From assembly GCA_016765515.1 (NCBI GenBank), contig JAESPT010000346.1, forward strand, positions 1 to 5,181: DNA of 5,181 nucleotides. Reading direction: 5' to 3'. This document shows, one piece after another, positions 1 to 5,080 of the stretch. Each line of letters begins with the position of its first letter. Positions within the stretch are counted from its first letter, which is position 1. The position numbers and the translations under genes were made by a program. The notes under the pieces were generated by a model. The model ran no database searches. It saw nothing but the letters and a program-made list of their open reading frames with translations, and was not told the DNA's origin. The DNA comes from Sneathiella sp. GTDB taxonomy: Bacteria > Pseudomonadota > Alphaproteobacteria > Sneathiellales > Sneathiellaceae.

Positions 1-2
1 GG

Positions 3-440
3 ACCATTGATGAGCAGGTTCTGGCGCGTCTTCTGAAAAATTCCTATTTCGATAAAATACCGCCCAAAAGTCTCGATAGAGACGATTTTTCAGCGGCCTT
101 GATTCAGAATATGACTGTGGAGGACGGAGCCGCGACGTTAGCCGCTTTTACTGTGCAAAGCGTTGCCAAAGCGCTCGATCACATGCCTGAGCCGCCGGTG
201 CGCTGGCTGGTGACGGGGGGTGGTCGTAAGAACGGAACGTTTATGCGCTGGATTTCGGATGCGGTTAATACGCCGGTGCAACCGGTCGAGACTGTTGGCT
301 GGCGCGGAGATGAATTGGAAGCGGAAGCTTTTGCGTATCTTGCCGTTCGCAGTCTTTATCAATTGCCCCTGAGTGTGCCGACAACCACAGGTGTTTCAAA
401 GCCCACGCTTGGCGGTGTTCTGTATACGGCGATTAAGTAG
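3..440 (+). CDS. anmK: Anhydro-N-acetylmuramic acid kinase, C-terminal part (5' end outside window)
   Basis: The reading frame is open from the window edge to a TAG stop, giving about 145 residues of a protein that is normally about 370 long, so the N-terminal ATP-binding part lies upstream. AnmK phosphorylates and opens 1,6-anhydro-MurNAc to MurNAc-6-phosphate in cytoplasmic peptidoglycan recycling. Family signatures seen are the PPKSLDRDDF stretch, the VTGGGRKNGTFM glycine-rich segment, the GDELEAEAFAYLAVR segment that closes the active site, and the late PTTTG motif followed by a GG near the C-terminus. The ATG at position 99 is an internal Met, not the start. The gene converges on the small membrane-protein gene with an 11-bp gap and no clear terminator. 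It is a housekeeping gene with no visible link to the nitrite genes. The style resembles alphaproteobacterial AnmK, which is an inference. Confidence 0.93.
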   Translation, partial: TIDEQVLARLLKNSYFDKIPPKSLDRDDFSAALIQNMTVEDGAATLAAFTVQSVAKALDHMPEPPVRWLVTGGGRKNGTFMRWISDAVNTPVQPVETVGWRGDELEAEAFAYLAVRSLYQLPLSVPTTTGVSKPTLGGVLYTAIK

Positions 441-451
441 CCCGATAAATA

Positions 452-709
452 TCAGCTGAAAAATTGACCCCAGTCAATGGGAAGGGACACAATCAGCGCT
501 ATGAAGGATACGAGGATAACAATGATCATAAACCATGAACTGGTGCCCATGCCTTTGGACTTCTTCACAAAAAGACGTTGATATCCTTCATGACCGATTT
601 CATTGATATGCTCATTTAGCGCTTCTTGTTGCTTCAGGATTTCGTCGTATTTTCTACCCGGGTCAAAACTTGTCTTAAGCGTTCGGCGTACCTTTTTGGG
701 CTCGTCCAT
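452..709 (-). CDS. Small unknown protein with one C-terminal membrane helix
   Basis: I do not recognise a family. With the start at MDEPKK the product is 85 residues: a charged N-terminal half (about 1-52, rich in Lys, Glu and Arg, with helix-forming QQEALNEHINEI at 28-39), a short Gly/Ser linker, then a hydrophobic helix at about 59-78 (FMIIVILVSFIALIVSLPI) and a short tail. This predicts a single-pass, tail-anchored-like inner-membrane protein with its charged part probably cytoplasmic. The start at 709 is chosen because AGAAGGA sits just upstream (714-720). A longer frame reaching 805 would have to read through the terminator at 744-773. The gene lies behind that terminator, so it is probably expressed on its own or by read-through of the oxidase operon. 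It is convergent with anmK. That it is a real gene is fairly likely from the membrane helix and the ribosome binding site. Its function is unknown. Confidence 0.65.
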   Translation of the reverse strand: MDEPKKVRRTLKTSFDPGRKYDEILKQQEALNEHINEIGHEGYQRLFVKKSKGMGTSSWFMIIVILVSFIALIVSLPIDWGQFFS

Positions 710-713
710 ATTA

Positions 714-720
714 TCCTTCT
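714..720 (-). promoter_or_regulatory. Ribosome binding site fixing the start of the small membrane protein
   Basis: On the minus strand AGAAGGA is followed by four bases (TAAT) and then the ATG at 707-709. The spacing is slightly short but usable. It decides for the 85-residue product over the upstream ATG at 805, which would place the terminator hairpin inside the coding sequence. Confidence 0.6.
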
Positions 721-738
721 GACACTTCTGTTTATTCT

Positions 739-773
739 CTAAAAAGCCCTCCTGGTATTCTCCAGCAGGGCTT
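739..773 (-). terminator. Rho-independent terminator of the nirK-cytochrome-oxidase operon
   Basis: Plus-strand arms AAGCCCTCCTGG (744-755) and CCAGCAGGGCTT (762-773) pair over 12 positions with one mismatch around a 6-base loop. On the minus strand the stem ends in AGGGCTT and runs into TTTTT followed by AGAG, the classical U-tract arrangement. It lies about 35 bases beyond the oxidase stop codon, so it terminates the operon transcribed leftward. The opposite direction has no T-run, so it is not bidirectional. Confidence 0.85.
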
Positions 774-807
774 ATGAAGTTAGTTAGGAAACCGCAGGGT
801 CGCAAGT

Positions 808-1878
808 CTATTTGGATTTTTTCTTTTTCTTCTTCTTTTTACGAACAACCTTTGCTTCTGACCCTTTGAAAGCTTCCATATCATGGAGACCGTAGCCTTT
901 TTTCATGCTTTCGCTCATGTAGAAATCAGGGTCATATTCCTTATCTTTCCACACATACCAATCCGGTTTTTCAATCCCTTCATATTCCAAAACCATAACT
1001 GCGCCGCCAGGGGTTTTCCCGTTGTTGCTTACATGATGTTCGATATGATCATGGTTGATCCACAGGCCCGGGTTATCCATTCTCACAATGGCGTCTATTC
1101 GGGCGCCAGAAGGCACATCAATCACATCGGCCCAATACGGGGAATCCAGAGGAATGCCATCTTTGTGTGTGACAAACATATCATGCCCGTGCAGGTGAAA
1201 GGCGACGTCTGTACCCGCACCAAATAATCGGAGCCTCAACACATCCCCCTCTTTGACTTTAAGGGGCTGTGTCATTGGAAAAGAGCGACCATTAATGGAG
1301 AAATAATCCATTTTTTCGGTTGGATGTCCGCCTTTGCCGTAAGACATTGCAACGTCGGAATTCCATCCGGTAAACATCAGGATGGCTTCTTTGGTCACTT
1401 CTGCCTCAATCGGGATCGGGTCTTTAGGATCGACGATCATCGCTCCCCACATTCCGCGCAAACCCACATGTTCGGGGACATTCACATGACAGTGATACCA
1501 GAGGCTTCCTGGTTTATCCGCAATAAAGCGGTAGACAAAACTTTCGCCCGGATCGATGGCTTTCTGTGTGACCCCTGGGACGCCATCCATTTTCCATGTG
1601 CCGGTTTGAAAGGTGCCATGCCAGTGAATTGTGTGATTAAGGGTTGTGTTGTTGGTAAGAGTAACCTCGACTTCGTCGCCTTCTTTCACATGAAGCAAGG
1701 GGCCTGGGACTTGTCCATTATAGGCCCATACTTTTGACTTGAAGCCGGGCGCCACTTCGATCTCGACCTCTTCAATCGTCATATCGAATTTTCTAAACTC
1801 AGCGTGGGCGTTAATCCCACTGGCGCTTAATGCCAGCATGGCAAAAGCTGCAGATCTGACCATCGTTCTTAAATTCAT
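808..1878 (-). CDS. Two-domain multicopper oxidase (type-C / blue copper oxidase-like), exported
   Basis: The product is 356 residues with a Sec signal (about 1-26, ending ...SGINAHA) and two cupredoxin domains. Domain 1 carries NHTIHWHG (82-88) and LWYHCHVNVPEHVGLRGMWG (126-145), giving a type 1 copper set of H82, C130, H137 and probably M143, plus trinuclear-site ligands H85, H87, H129 and H131. Domain 2 has FHLHGH (227-232) and HDHIEHH (276-282), where Asp replaces the Cys of a blue site. Type 1 copper is thus only in domain 1, as in two-domain oxidases of type C such as the Nitrosomonas europaea blue copper oxidase (ncgA product, family knowledge). Members couple oxidation of a small substrate or metal to O2 reduction in the periplasm; the physiological substrate here is unknown. 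The protein ends in a run of eight lysines. The ATG at 1878 is preferred over an upstream TTG because AGGAG lies 7 bases before it. It is the last gene of the operon, 31 bp after the monoheme cytochrome. Confidence 0.9.
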   Translation of the reverse strand: MNLRTMVRSAAFAMLALSASGINAHAEFRKFDMTIEEVEIEVAPGFKSKVWAYNGQVPGPLLHVKEGDEVEVTLTNNTTLNHTIHWHGTFQTGTWKMDGVPGVTQKAIDPGESFVYRFIADKPGSLWYHCHVNVPEHVGLRGMWGAMIVDPKDPIPIEAEVTKEAILMFTGWNSDVAMSYGKGGHPTEKMDYFSINGRSFPMTQPLKVKEGDVLRLRLFGAGTDVAFHLHGHDMFVTHKDGIPLDSPYWADVIDVPSGARIDAIVRMDNPGLWINHDHIEHHVSNNGKTPGGAVMVLEYEGIEKPDWYVWKDKEYDPDFYMSESMKKGYGLHDMEAFKGSEAKVVRKKKKKKKKSK

Positions 1879-1885
1879 TGAAATT

Positions 1886-1890
1886 CTCCT
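1886..1890 (-). promoter_or_regulatory. Ribosome binding site fixing the oxidase start
   Basis: AGGAG on the minus strand is followed by seven bases and the ATG at 1876-1878. An in-frame TTG at 1891-1893 would put this site inside the coding region and would add five residues to the front of an otherwise normal signal peptide, so the ATG is the better start. Confidence 0.8.
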
Positions 1891-1909
1891 CAAGGGAAAG
1901 GGATTGCTT

Positions 1910-2281
1910 TTAGGGAGCTGTCAGGGTTCGCAAATAAACAACAAGCTCAGAAATTTCGTCATCCGACAGGTTGTTTTCCCACGGGGGCATGAGAACTGAT
2001 TTGTTTACGGCCTTGCCGCCGAATTTAATGGCTTTGAAAAGATCTTCATCCGTTCGTGCATTCATTTCTTTGGCTTCGGTATGATCTTTTGGTTGAACCG
2101 CCATATACGGAGCATTAACGCCATATCCGTCTGCTTCCATGCCATGGCACTGAGTGCAATAAGCTTTATATAAATCGTGTCCTTTGCCAGAGTCTGCAGC
2201 GAGAGTTGGCTGACCGATCAAAACGGATAGAGCAGAATATGCGGAGACAATGAGGAGCGATTTGCCAAAGGTTTGCTTCAT
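1910..2281 (-). CDS. Periplasmic monoheme cytochrome c
   Basis: The product has 123 residues with a Sec signal peptide (about 1-29, hydrophobic LLIVSAYSALSVLIG, then PTLAA). One heme-attachment motif, CTQCH at 42-46, provides the two thioether cysteines and the proximal His. M98 in the LMPPW segment is the probable distal ligand, and the closing helix LSDDEISELVVYLRTL (105-120) is typical of small class I cytochromes. It should shuttle electrons in the periplasm between the diheme cytochrome, the nitrite reductase and/or the oxidase of this operon. Its ATG overlaps the stop of the diheme gene by 4 bp (ATGA), so the two are translationally coupled, and a GGAG site lies 7 bases upstream of the start. 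By position it corresponds to one of the ncgB/ncgC cytochromes of the Nitrosomonas cluster. Which one is an inference. Confidence 0.92.
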   Translation of the reverse strand: MKQTFGKSLLIVSAYSALSVLIGQPTLAADSGKGHDLYKAYCTQCHGMEADGYGVNAPYMAVQPKDHTEAKEMNARTDEDLFKAIKFGGKAVNKSVLMPPWENNLSDDEISELVVYLRTLTAP

Positions 2282-2973
2282 TGTTTTTCTCCAGAAATCA
2301 GTTTGAGGTAATGAACCAGTTTGTAAATTTCCTTATCTTTAAGCTCAATATGAGGCATCAAGCTAATGTCATCCCAAGCCACTGGATTGCGGATGAAGGA
2401 GACAATGAAATCTGGATTTAGCCGAGTGTAGGCAGAGTAAAGCTCAGGGCCTGAAACGCCGCCAATCCCCTCTTGATCCTGATGACAGGATGAACACCCT
2501 TTGAATTTATTAAAATTCATCGCCGCCATTTTATGGGAGACTTTTTTAGGCGTATATTCACCGTTTGTGACGAGGTCCGGGTTGGCCGTCAACGTCATGA
2601 GATAATCGGCAATACCGATTGCTTCTTCGGACGAGACCGTTATGTGCTCTGATAACGTCTTGTCATCTATAAAATCACCTTCGTCTGTCACCACGGTATG
2701 ATTGCCAGCAAACATGCCGCCAGGGCGAATTCTCGTGGGTTCTTGCAGCCATTTTACAATCCAGTCCCGTCGGTATTTGGTGCCGGCATAGCCGAGAGCG
2801 GGACCTTTCTGTTCCATGCGGCCTGGTTCCGTTAGTTTCAGAGGCGAGACTGAATGGCAGGCGATACATTTTTCCTGAACCAGCTCCGCACCGGTTTGTG
2901 CAGAGACGTTTGCAGTTGTTAAAAAAAATCCCAGAAATAAAACCGGAGATAATAATCGGTATCTAACAGTCAT
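2278..2973 (-). CDS. Periplasmic diheme cytochrome c
   Basis: The 231-residue product has a Sec signal (about 1-25, ...TTANVSA, then QTG) and two cytochrome c domains with CIACH at 36-40 and CSSCH at 160-164. Likely distal ligands are M87 (RPGGMF) in the first domain and M206 (ISLMPH) in the second. A region of about 25 residues rich in Asp, Glu and Thr (95-117) precedes the linker between the domains. It is expected to transfer electrons in the periplasm, probably linking the membrane quinol/cytochrome pool to the copper enzymes encoded on either side. The start has AAGGA 7 bases upstream. It is separated from the nitrite reductase gene by 99 bp containing a strong hairpin, and it overlaps the monoheme gene by 4 bp. 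In the Nitrosomonas ncgABC-nirK cluster a diheme and a monoheme cytochrome occur in the same company. No missing heme residue is seen. Confidence 0.92.
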   Translation of the reverse strand: MTVRYRLLSPVLFLGFFLTTANVSAQTGAELVQEKCIACHSVSPLKLTEPGRMEQKGPALGYAGTKYRRDWIVKWLQEPTRIRPGGMFAGNHTVVTDEGDFIDDKTLSEHITVSSEEAIGIADYLMTLTANPDLVTNGEYTPKKVSHKMAAMNFNKFKGCSSCHQDQEGIGGVSGPELYSAYTRLNPDFIVSFIRNPVAWDDISLMPHIELKDKEIYKLVHYLKLISGEKQ

Positions 2974-3027
2974 TATTTTTTCCTTGGTTTAAGGGGGAGA
3001 GGGCATAATTTCCGTGAAGATCTAATC

Positions 3028-3057
3028 CCCTGTTCTTCGCAGGTGTGAAGAACAGGG
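3028..3057 (-). other. Strong intercistronic hairpin between nirK and the cytochrome genes
   Basis: Plus-strand CCCTGTTCTTC (3028-3038) and GAAGAACAGGG (3047-3057) form a perfect 11-bp stem around an 8-base loop. It begins about 15 bases beyond the nirK stop codon. No T-run follows on either strand (the minus strand continues GATTAGATC), so it does not look like a full intrinsic terminator. It could be a leaky terminator or a 3' stabiliser that makes nirK mRNA more abundant than the downstream part of the operon. The dyad itself is seen directly; the role is inferred. Confidence 0.7.
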
Positions 3058-3072
3058 AGCGAAAATATCGAG

Positions 3073-4023
3073 TTAATCTTCTTCGCGGATGATCAGGTTG
3101 CCGTTCGTGCCAAAGGCCGGATTGGCATCTTCATGGTTCAACAAAATTGTGATTGCACCGCTCAACGCATTCTTCATCTGATGATCAACGAGGGCATTAT
3201 TCGTCGGGCGGTCTTTGGGACTGATCAGGTCGAGGGTCACTGCATGGGCAGGCGCAACGCTGTAAGTCTGCATGCCATGGGAAATATTTTTTGGATTGCC
3301 GTTGTCCCAAACCCGATCCCAGATTCCGGCGATGGGGTGAAAGGCGACACTGTCATTGATCTGTGCATTAACGAAATAGAACCGAACCCGCTCACCCGGT
3401 TTTGCTTCAAGGGCGAGACTGGCATTCTGATCGTGCACAGGATCGTAATGGAAGACTTTGCCATTGATCAGGTTGCCATATTTTCCAATATTTTTTGTAA
3501 TGTCCTGAGGGGATGTTCCCTCTTTGAACAGATCCCCCTGAACAATGACATATTCGCGATCAGGTTTCGGGTAGGCTTCACTATAACCTTCTTTAGGATC
3601 AACAATGATGACCCCATACATGCCCCGGGCAATATGTTCGGACATGGCTTCGGCGCCGCAATGATAAATAAACACGCCAGGATAATCAGCACTGAACTGG
3701 AAATCCTTGGTCTGGCCCGGATTAATGGTTCCGAACTCATCCAGGACATCAACGACGGCCGCATGGAAATCCATGGAATGGCTCTGCTTGTTGGTTTTCA
3801 GGTTATCAAGAGTAAAATTGACAATATCCCCCTGAGTAACTCTAACAAGAGGACCGGGAATGGTGCCGCCAAATGTCCACATCTCTTGTTCCGTGCCAGC
3901 ATTATCAATGATCAGTTTTTTTTCGATGACTGGAATTTTAACGTTGACTGTTTTGGCGAAAGCGGCCGCTGGAAATAGAAAAGCGATACCGGTTAAAGCA
4001 ATGGTTAGATTTTTAAGATTCAT
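3073..4023 (-). CDS. nirK: Copper-containing nitrite reductase, NirK type with short type-1 loop
   Basis: The 316-residue product has a Sec signal (1-23, ...FPAAAFA) and two cupredoxin domains. It carries the full CuNIR ligand set: HSMDFH at 82-87 gives type 1 H82, catalytic D85 and type 2 H87; YHCGAEAMSEHIARGM at 120-135 gives type 2 H121 and type 1 C122, H130, M135; FHPI at 228-231 gives the second catalytic His (H229) and the capping Ile; VDHQ at 279-282 supplies the domain-2 type 2 ligand H281. The enzyme reduces nitrite to NO in the periplasm as a trimer (family knowledge). The type-1 loop between C122 and H130 is shorter than in classical Achromobacter-type enzymes, and the protein is compact. 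The second domain lacks the usual HLIGGH pattern (FHPIAG instead), so it belongs to a divergent clade. A purine-rich GCGAGG lies 6 bases before the ATG. It is the first gene after the NsrR operators. A related non-NIR two-domain oxidase is less likely because Asp and both His residues are kept. Confidence 0.88.
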   Translation of the reverse strand: MNLKNLTIALTGIAFLFPAAAFAKTVNVKIPVIEKKLIIDNAGTEQEMWTFGGTIPGPLVRVTQGDIVNFTLDNLKTNKQSHSMDFHAAVVDVLDEFGTINPGQTKDFQFSADYPGVFIYHCGAEAMSEHIARGMYGVIIVDPKEGYSEAYPKPDREYVIVQGDLFKEGTSPQDITKNIGKYGNLINGKVFHYDPVHDQNASLALEAKPGERVRFYFVNAQINDSVAFHPIAGIWDRVWDNGNPKNISHGMQTYSVAPAHAVTLDLISPKDRPTNNALVDHQMKNALSGAITILLNHEDANPAFGTNGNLIIREED

Positions 4024-4044
4024 CGTTTGCCTCGCTTGAATTTA

Positions 4045-4067
4045 AAGATGTATTTAAAATGCATGTT
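4045..4067. promoter_or_regulatory. NsrR operator, copy 1 (nirK-proximal)
   Basis: Half-site AAGATGTATTT, one central A, then half-site AAATGCATGTT. This is the 11-1-11 dyad described for NsrR, with core GATGYATTT/AAATRCATC. The two half-sites match as inverted repeats at 9 of 11 positions. It lies 21 bp upstream of the nirK start, where a bound repressor would cover the likely transcription start or block elongation. The adjacent divergent nsrR gene supports the assignment. Confidence 0.85.
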
Positions 4068-4068
4068 T

Positions 4069-4098
4069 TATATATCAACGATAAACATGCATTTTAAA
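4069..4098 (-). promoter_or_regulatory. Possible nirK operon promoter between the two operators
   Basis: On the minus strand TTTAAA (4098-4093) is followed after 18 bases by TATATA (4074-4069), an acceptable though imperfect -35/-10 pair. Transcription would begin around 4062, inside the proximal operator, and the -35 would lie inside the distal one, so NsrR at either site would block polymerase. An alternative uses TTGATA (4078-4073) as -35, with a poor -10 in the proximal operator. The choice cannot be settled from sequence. Confidence 0.4.
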
Positions 4099-4106
4099 TA
4101 CATCTT
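4084..4106. promoter_or_regulatory. NsrR operator, copy 2 (nsrR-proximal)
   Basis: Half-site AACATGCATTT, one central T, then half-site AAATACATCTT. It is the same 23-bp sequence as copy 1 read on the other strand and fits the 11-1-11 NsrR dyad. It sits just upstream of the -35 candidate for nsrR and over the -35 candidate for nirK, so it could serve both repression of the operon and autoregulation. Confidence 0.85.
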
Positions 4107-4115
4107 TTATATATT

Positions 4116-4144
4116 TTGATTCAACTCATTGTCTGAGGGAAAAT
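4116..4144 (+). promoter_or_regulatory. Possible nsrR promoter
   Basis: TTGATT (4116-4121) and GAAAAT (4139-4144) are separated by 17 bases, matching sigma-70 spacing with an imperfect -10. The -35 starts 10 bp beyond the second NsrR operator, close enough for autoregulation. It would give an untranslated leader of about 60 bases. A small dyad, TATCT-AAT-AGATA at 4176-4188, lies in that leader and is not assigned. Other weak -35/-10 pairs are possible in this AT-rich stretch. Confidence 0.35.
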
Positions 4145-4214
4145 AGAGGGAATTGTATTGAAGGGATAAAAAGAGTATCTAATAGATATCTTATTGAGAT
4201 AATGGGATAACCCA

Positions 4215-4652
4215 ATGCGACTCACTTATCATACAGACTATGCTTTGCGCCTTATTATGATGCTTGCCGTGGAGCCGGGTCGGCTGCACACCATCGGAGA
4301 AATAGCCGAACGATATGACGTGTCGCGGAATCACATGATGAAAGTTTCCCACACGCTGGTTGCCGCCGGTTTTCTTGATCCTGTGCGGGGGCGAAATGGT
4401 GGGTTACGGCTGAAACATCCCCCTGAAGATATAAATTTGGGCGCTGTGGTGCGGGCGACAGAAGACAATTTTGATCTGGTTGAATGTTTTGATGCGAAGA
4501 AAAACAAATGTGTTATTTCCAAAGAATGCGGATTGCGCGGCCCTTTGGAGCAGGCTTTGAAAGCATTTATTGATACGTTGGATCAATATAGTCTGCAGGA
4601 TCTTATCACCTCACCAGGAAGTTATGGTGAACTGAGGAAATTGTTTGGTTAG
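4215..4652 (+). CDS. nsrR: Rrf2-family NO-sensing transcriptional repressor NsrR
   Basis: The 145-residue product is full length for NsrR. The N-terminal winged helix includes MRLTYHTDYALR (1-12), a recognition helix with VSRNHMMKV (36-44) and the wing RGRNGGLRL (58-66), all closely NsrR-like. Three cysteines at 91, 99 and 105 (C-X7-C-X5-C), with D8, make up the cluster-ligand set reported for [4Fe-4S] NsrR. NO reacts with the cluster and releases DNA. The C-terminal helix (about 109-130, ending DQYSLQDL) is the dimer helix. The gene is divergent from nirK across two NsrR operators, so it most likely represses that operon. The start has only a weak GGGA site 7 bases upstream, consistent with low expression of a repressor. 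IscR is excluded by the NsrR-type cysteine pattern and recognition region. The gene converges on the DUF1330 gene. Confidence 0.93.
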   Translation: MRLTYHTDYALRLIMMLAVEPGRLHTIGEIAERYDVSRNHMMKVSHTLVAAGFLDPVRGRNGGLRLKHPPEDINLGAVVRATEDNFDLVECFDAKKNKCVISKECGLRGPLEQALKAFIDTLDQYSLQDLITSPGSYGELRKLFG

Positions 4653-4765
4653 GAAATGAGCTTGCTGCCGCAAGTCACTACCTATCATACGATATATGTC
4701 GCCTGTATCTGCCATTTCTGCTGACTATTCACACTGACTGAGTGAAGAGGAAGATATCAATCTTT
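4653..4765. other. Gap between convergent nsrR and DUF1330 genes
   Basis: This 113-bp stretch has no gene. It holds a small dyad, CTTGC-TGCC-GCAAG, at 4661-4674 just beyond the nsrR stop, without a T-run, and a weak TTCAC/GTGAA dyad at about 4729-4747. Either might assist termination, but neither is a convincing intrinsic terminator. Confidence 0.4.
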
Positions 4766-5080
4766 TTACAATTGCGACTGGTGAGAGTCGTCTTTTCCGG
4801 CGACGATCATTAAAGTTCCCATGGTCGCAGACAGCCGGGACTCCAGGTAGGGTTTATATTCATCGCTATTGTAGAAAGACATTGCCAAATCCTTTGAGGG
4901 CCATTCAATAATCACCGACGTTGTCCCGGGTACTATATTGCCCTCCATAGCATCAACATCGGACGTGCGGGCCAGATACTTTCCGCCCATTCTCTCAACA
5001 ATATTTGTCACTACTTCCGCATATTCTGAAATCCAGTCCGTGTTCTTTACTGTGAATTCAACGATTGTGTAGTGTTTCAT
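4766..5080 (-). CDS. DUF1330 family protein (dimeric alpha/beta-barrel fold)
   Basis: The product is 104 residues, cytoplasmic, with no signal peptide or membrane segment. The order of elements fits DUF1330 of the dimeric alpha/beta (ferredoxin-like) barrel group: opening strand YTIVEFTV (4-11), helix WISEYAEVVTNIVERMGGKYLAR (16-38), the EGN and PG turn (46-52), strand SVIIEWPS (55-62), helix with the MSFYNSDEYKPYL segment (67-79), then R82 and closing strand GTLMIVAG (88-95). Members are small and mostly of unknown activity, so no reaction is assigned. A near-perfect AAGGAGGT lies 6 bases before the ATG, suggesting strong translation. It is convergent with nsrR and has its own upstream region without an obvious NsrR dyad, so a link to the nitrite genes is not shown. 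Confidence 0.82.
   Translation of the reverse strand: MKHYTIVEFTVKNTDWISEYAEVVTNIVERMGGKYLARTSDVDAMEGNIVPGTTSVIIEWPSKDLAMSFYNSDEYKPYLESRLSATMGTLMIVAGKDDSHQSQL

Larger units (their letters stand above)
4044..4107. repeat. Exact 25-bp inverted repeat made of two NsrR operators
   Basis: Arm 4044-4068 is the exact reverse complement of arm 4083-4107, separated by 14 bases. Each arm holds a complete 23-bp NsrR-type dyad, so the structure is a dyad of dyads rather than a simple hairpin. The operator centres (4056 and 4095) are 39 bp apart, a little under four helical turns. Confidence 0.9.

Noticed and set aside
464..477. TTGAC-CCCA-GTCAA dyad with FNR/NnrR-like 5-4-5 spacing
   Set aside because: It lies in the 3' end of the small membrane-protein gene, between convergent genes, with no promoter to control. 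It is likely chance or at most a weak hairpin beyond anmK.
710..805. Upstream extension of the small membrane-protein frame to an ATG at 805
   Set aside because: It would translate through the operon terminator hairpin, and a better ribosome binding site serves the ATG at 709.
883..1999. Several plus-strand open frames of 86-137 codons opposite the oxidase gene
   Set aside because: All are antisense shadows of the multicopper oxidase and its leader, with no domain signal of their own.
3133..3978. Long 281-codon open frame on the plus strand opposite nirK
   Set aside because: It is antisense to a gene with all CuNIR motifs, its translation shows no recognisable domain, and it has no supporting start context. 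The openness reflects the codon use of nirK.
4044..4107. The large inverted repeat as a transposon end or a plain hairpin/riboswitch
   Set aside because: There is no transposase or target duplication, and each arm is by itself a complete NsrR dyad in a divergent promoter region next to nsrR.
4661..4674. CTTGC-TGCC-GCAAG dyad as the nsrR terminator
   Set aside because: The stem is only 5 bp and no T-run follows, so it is not reported as a terminator.
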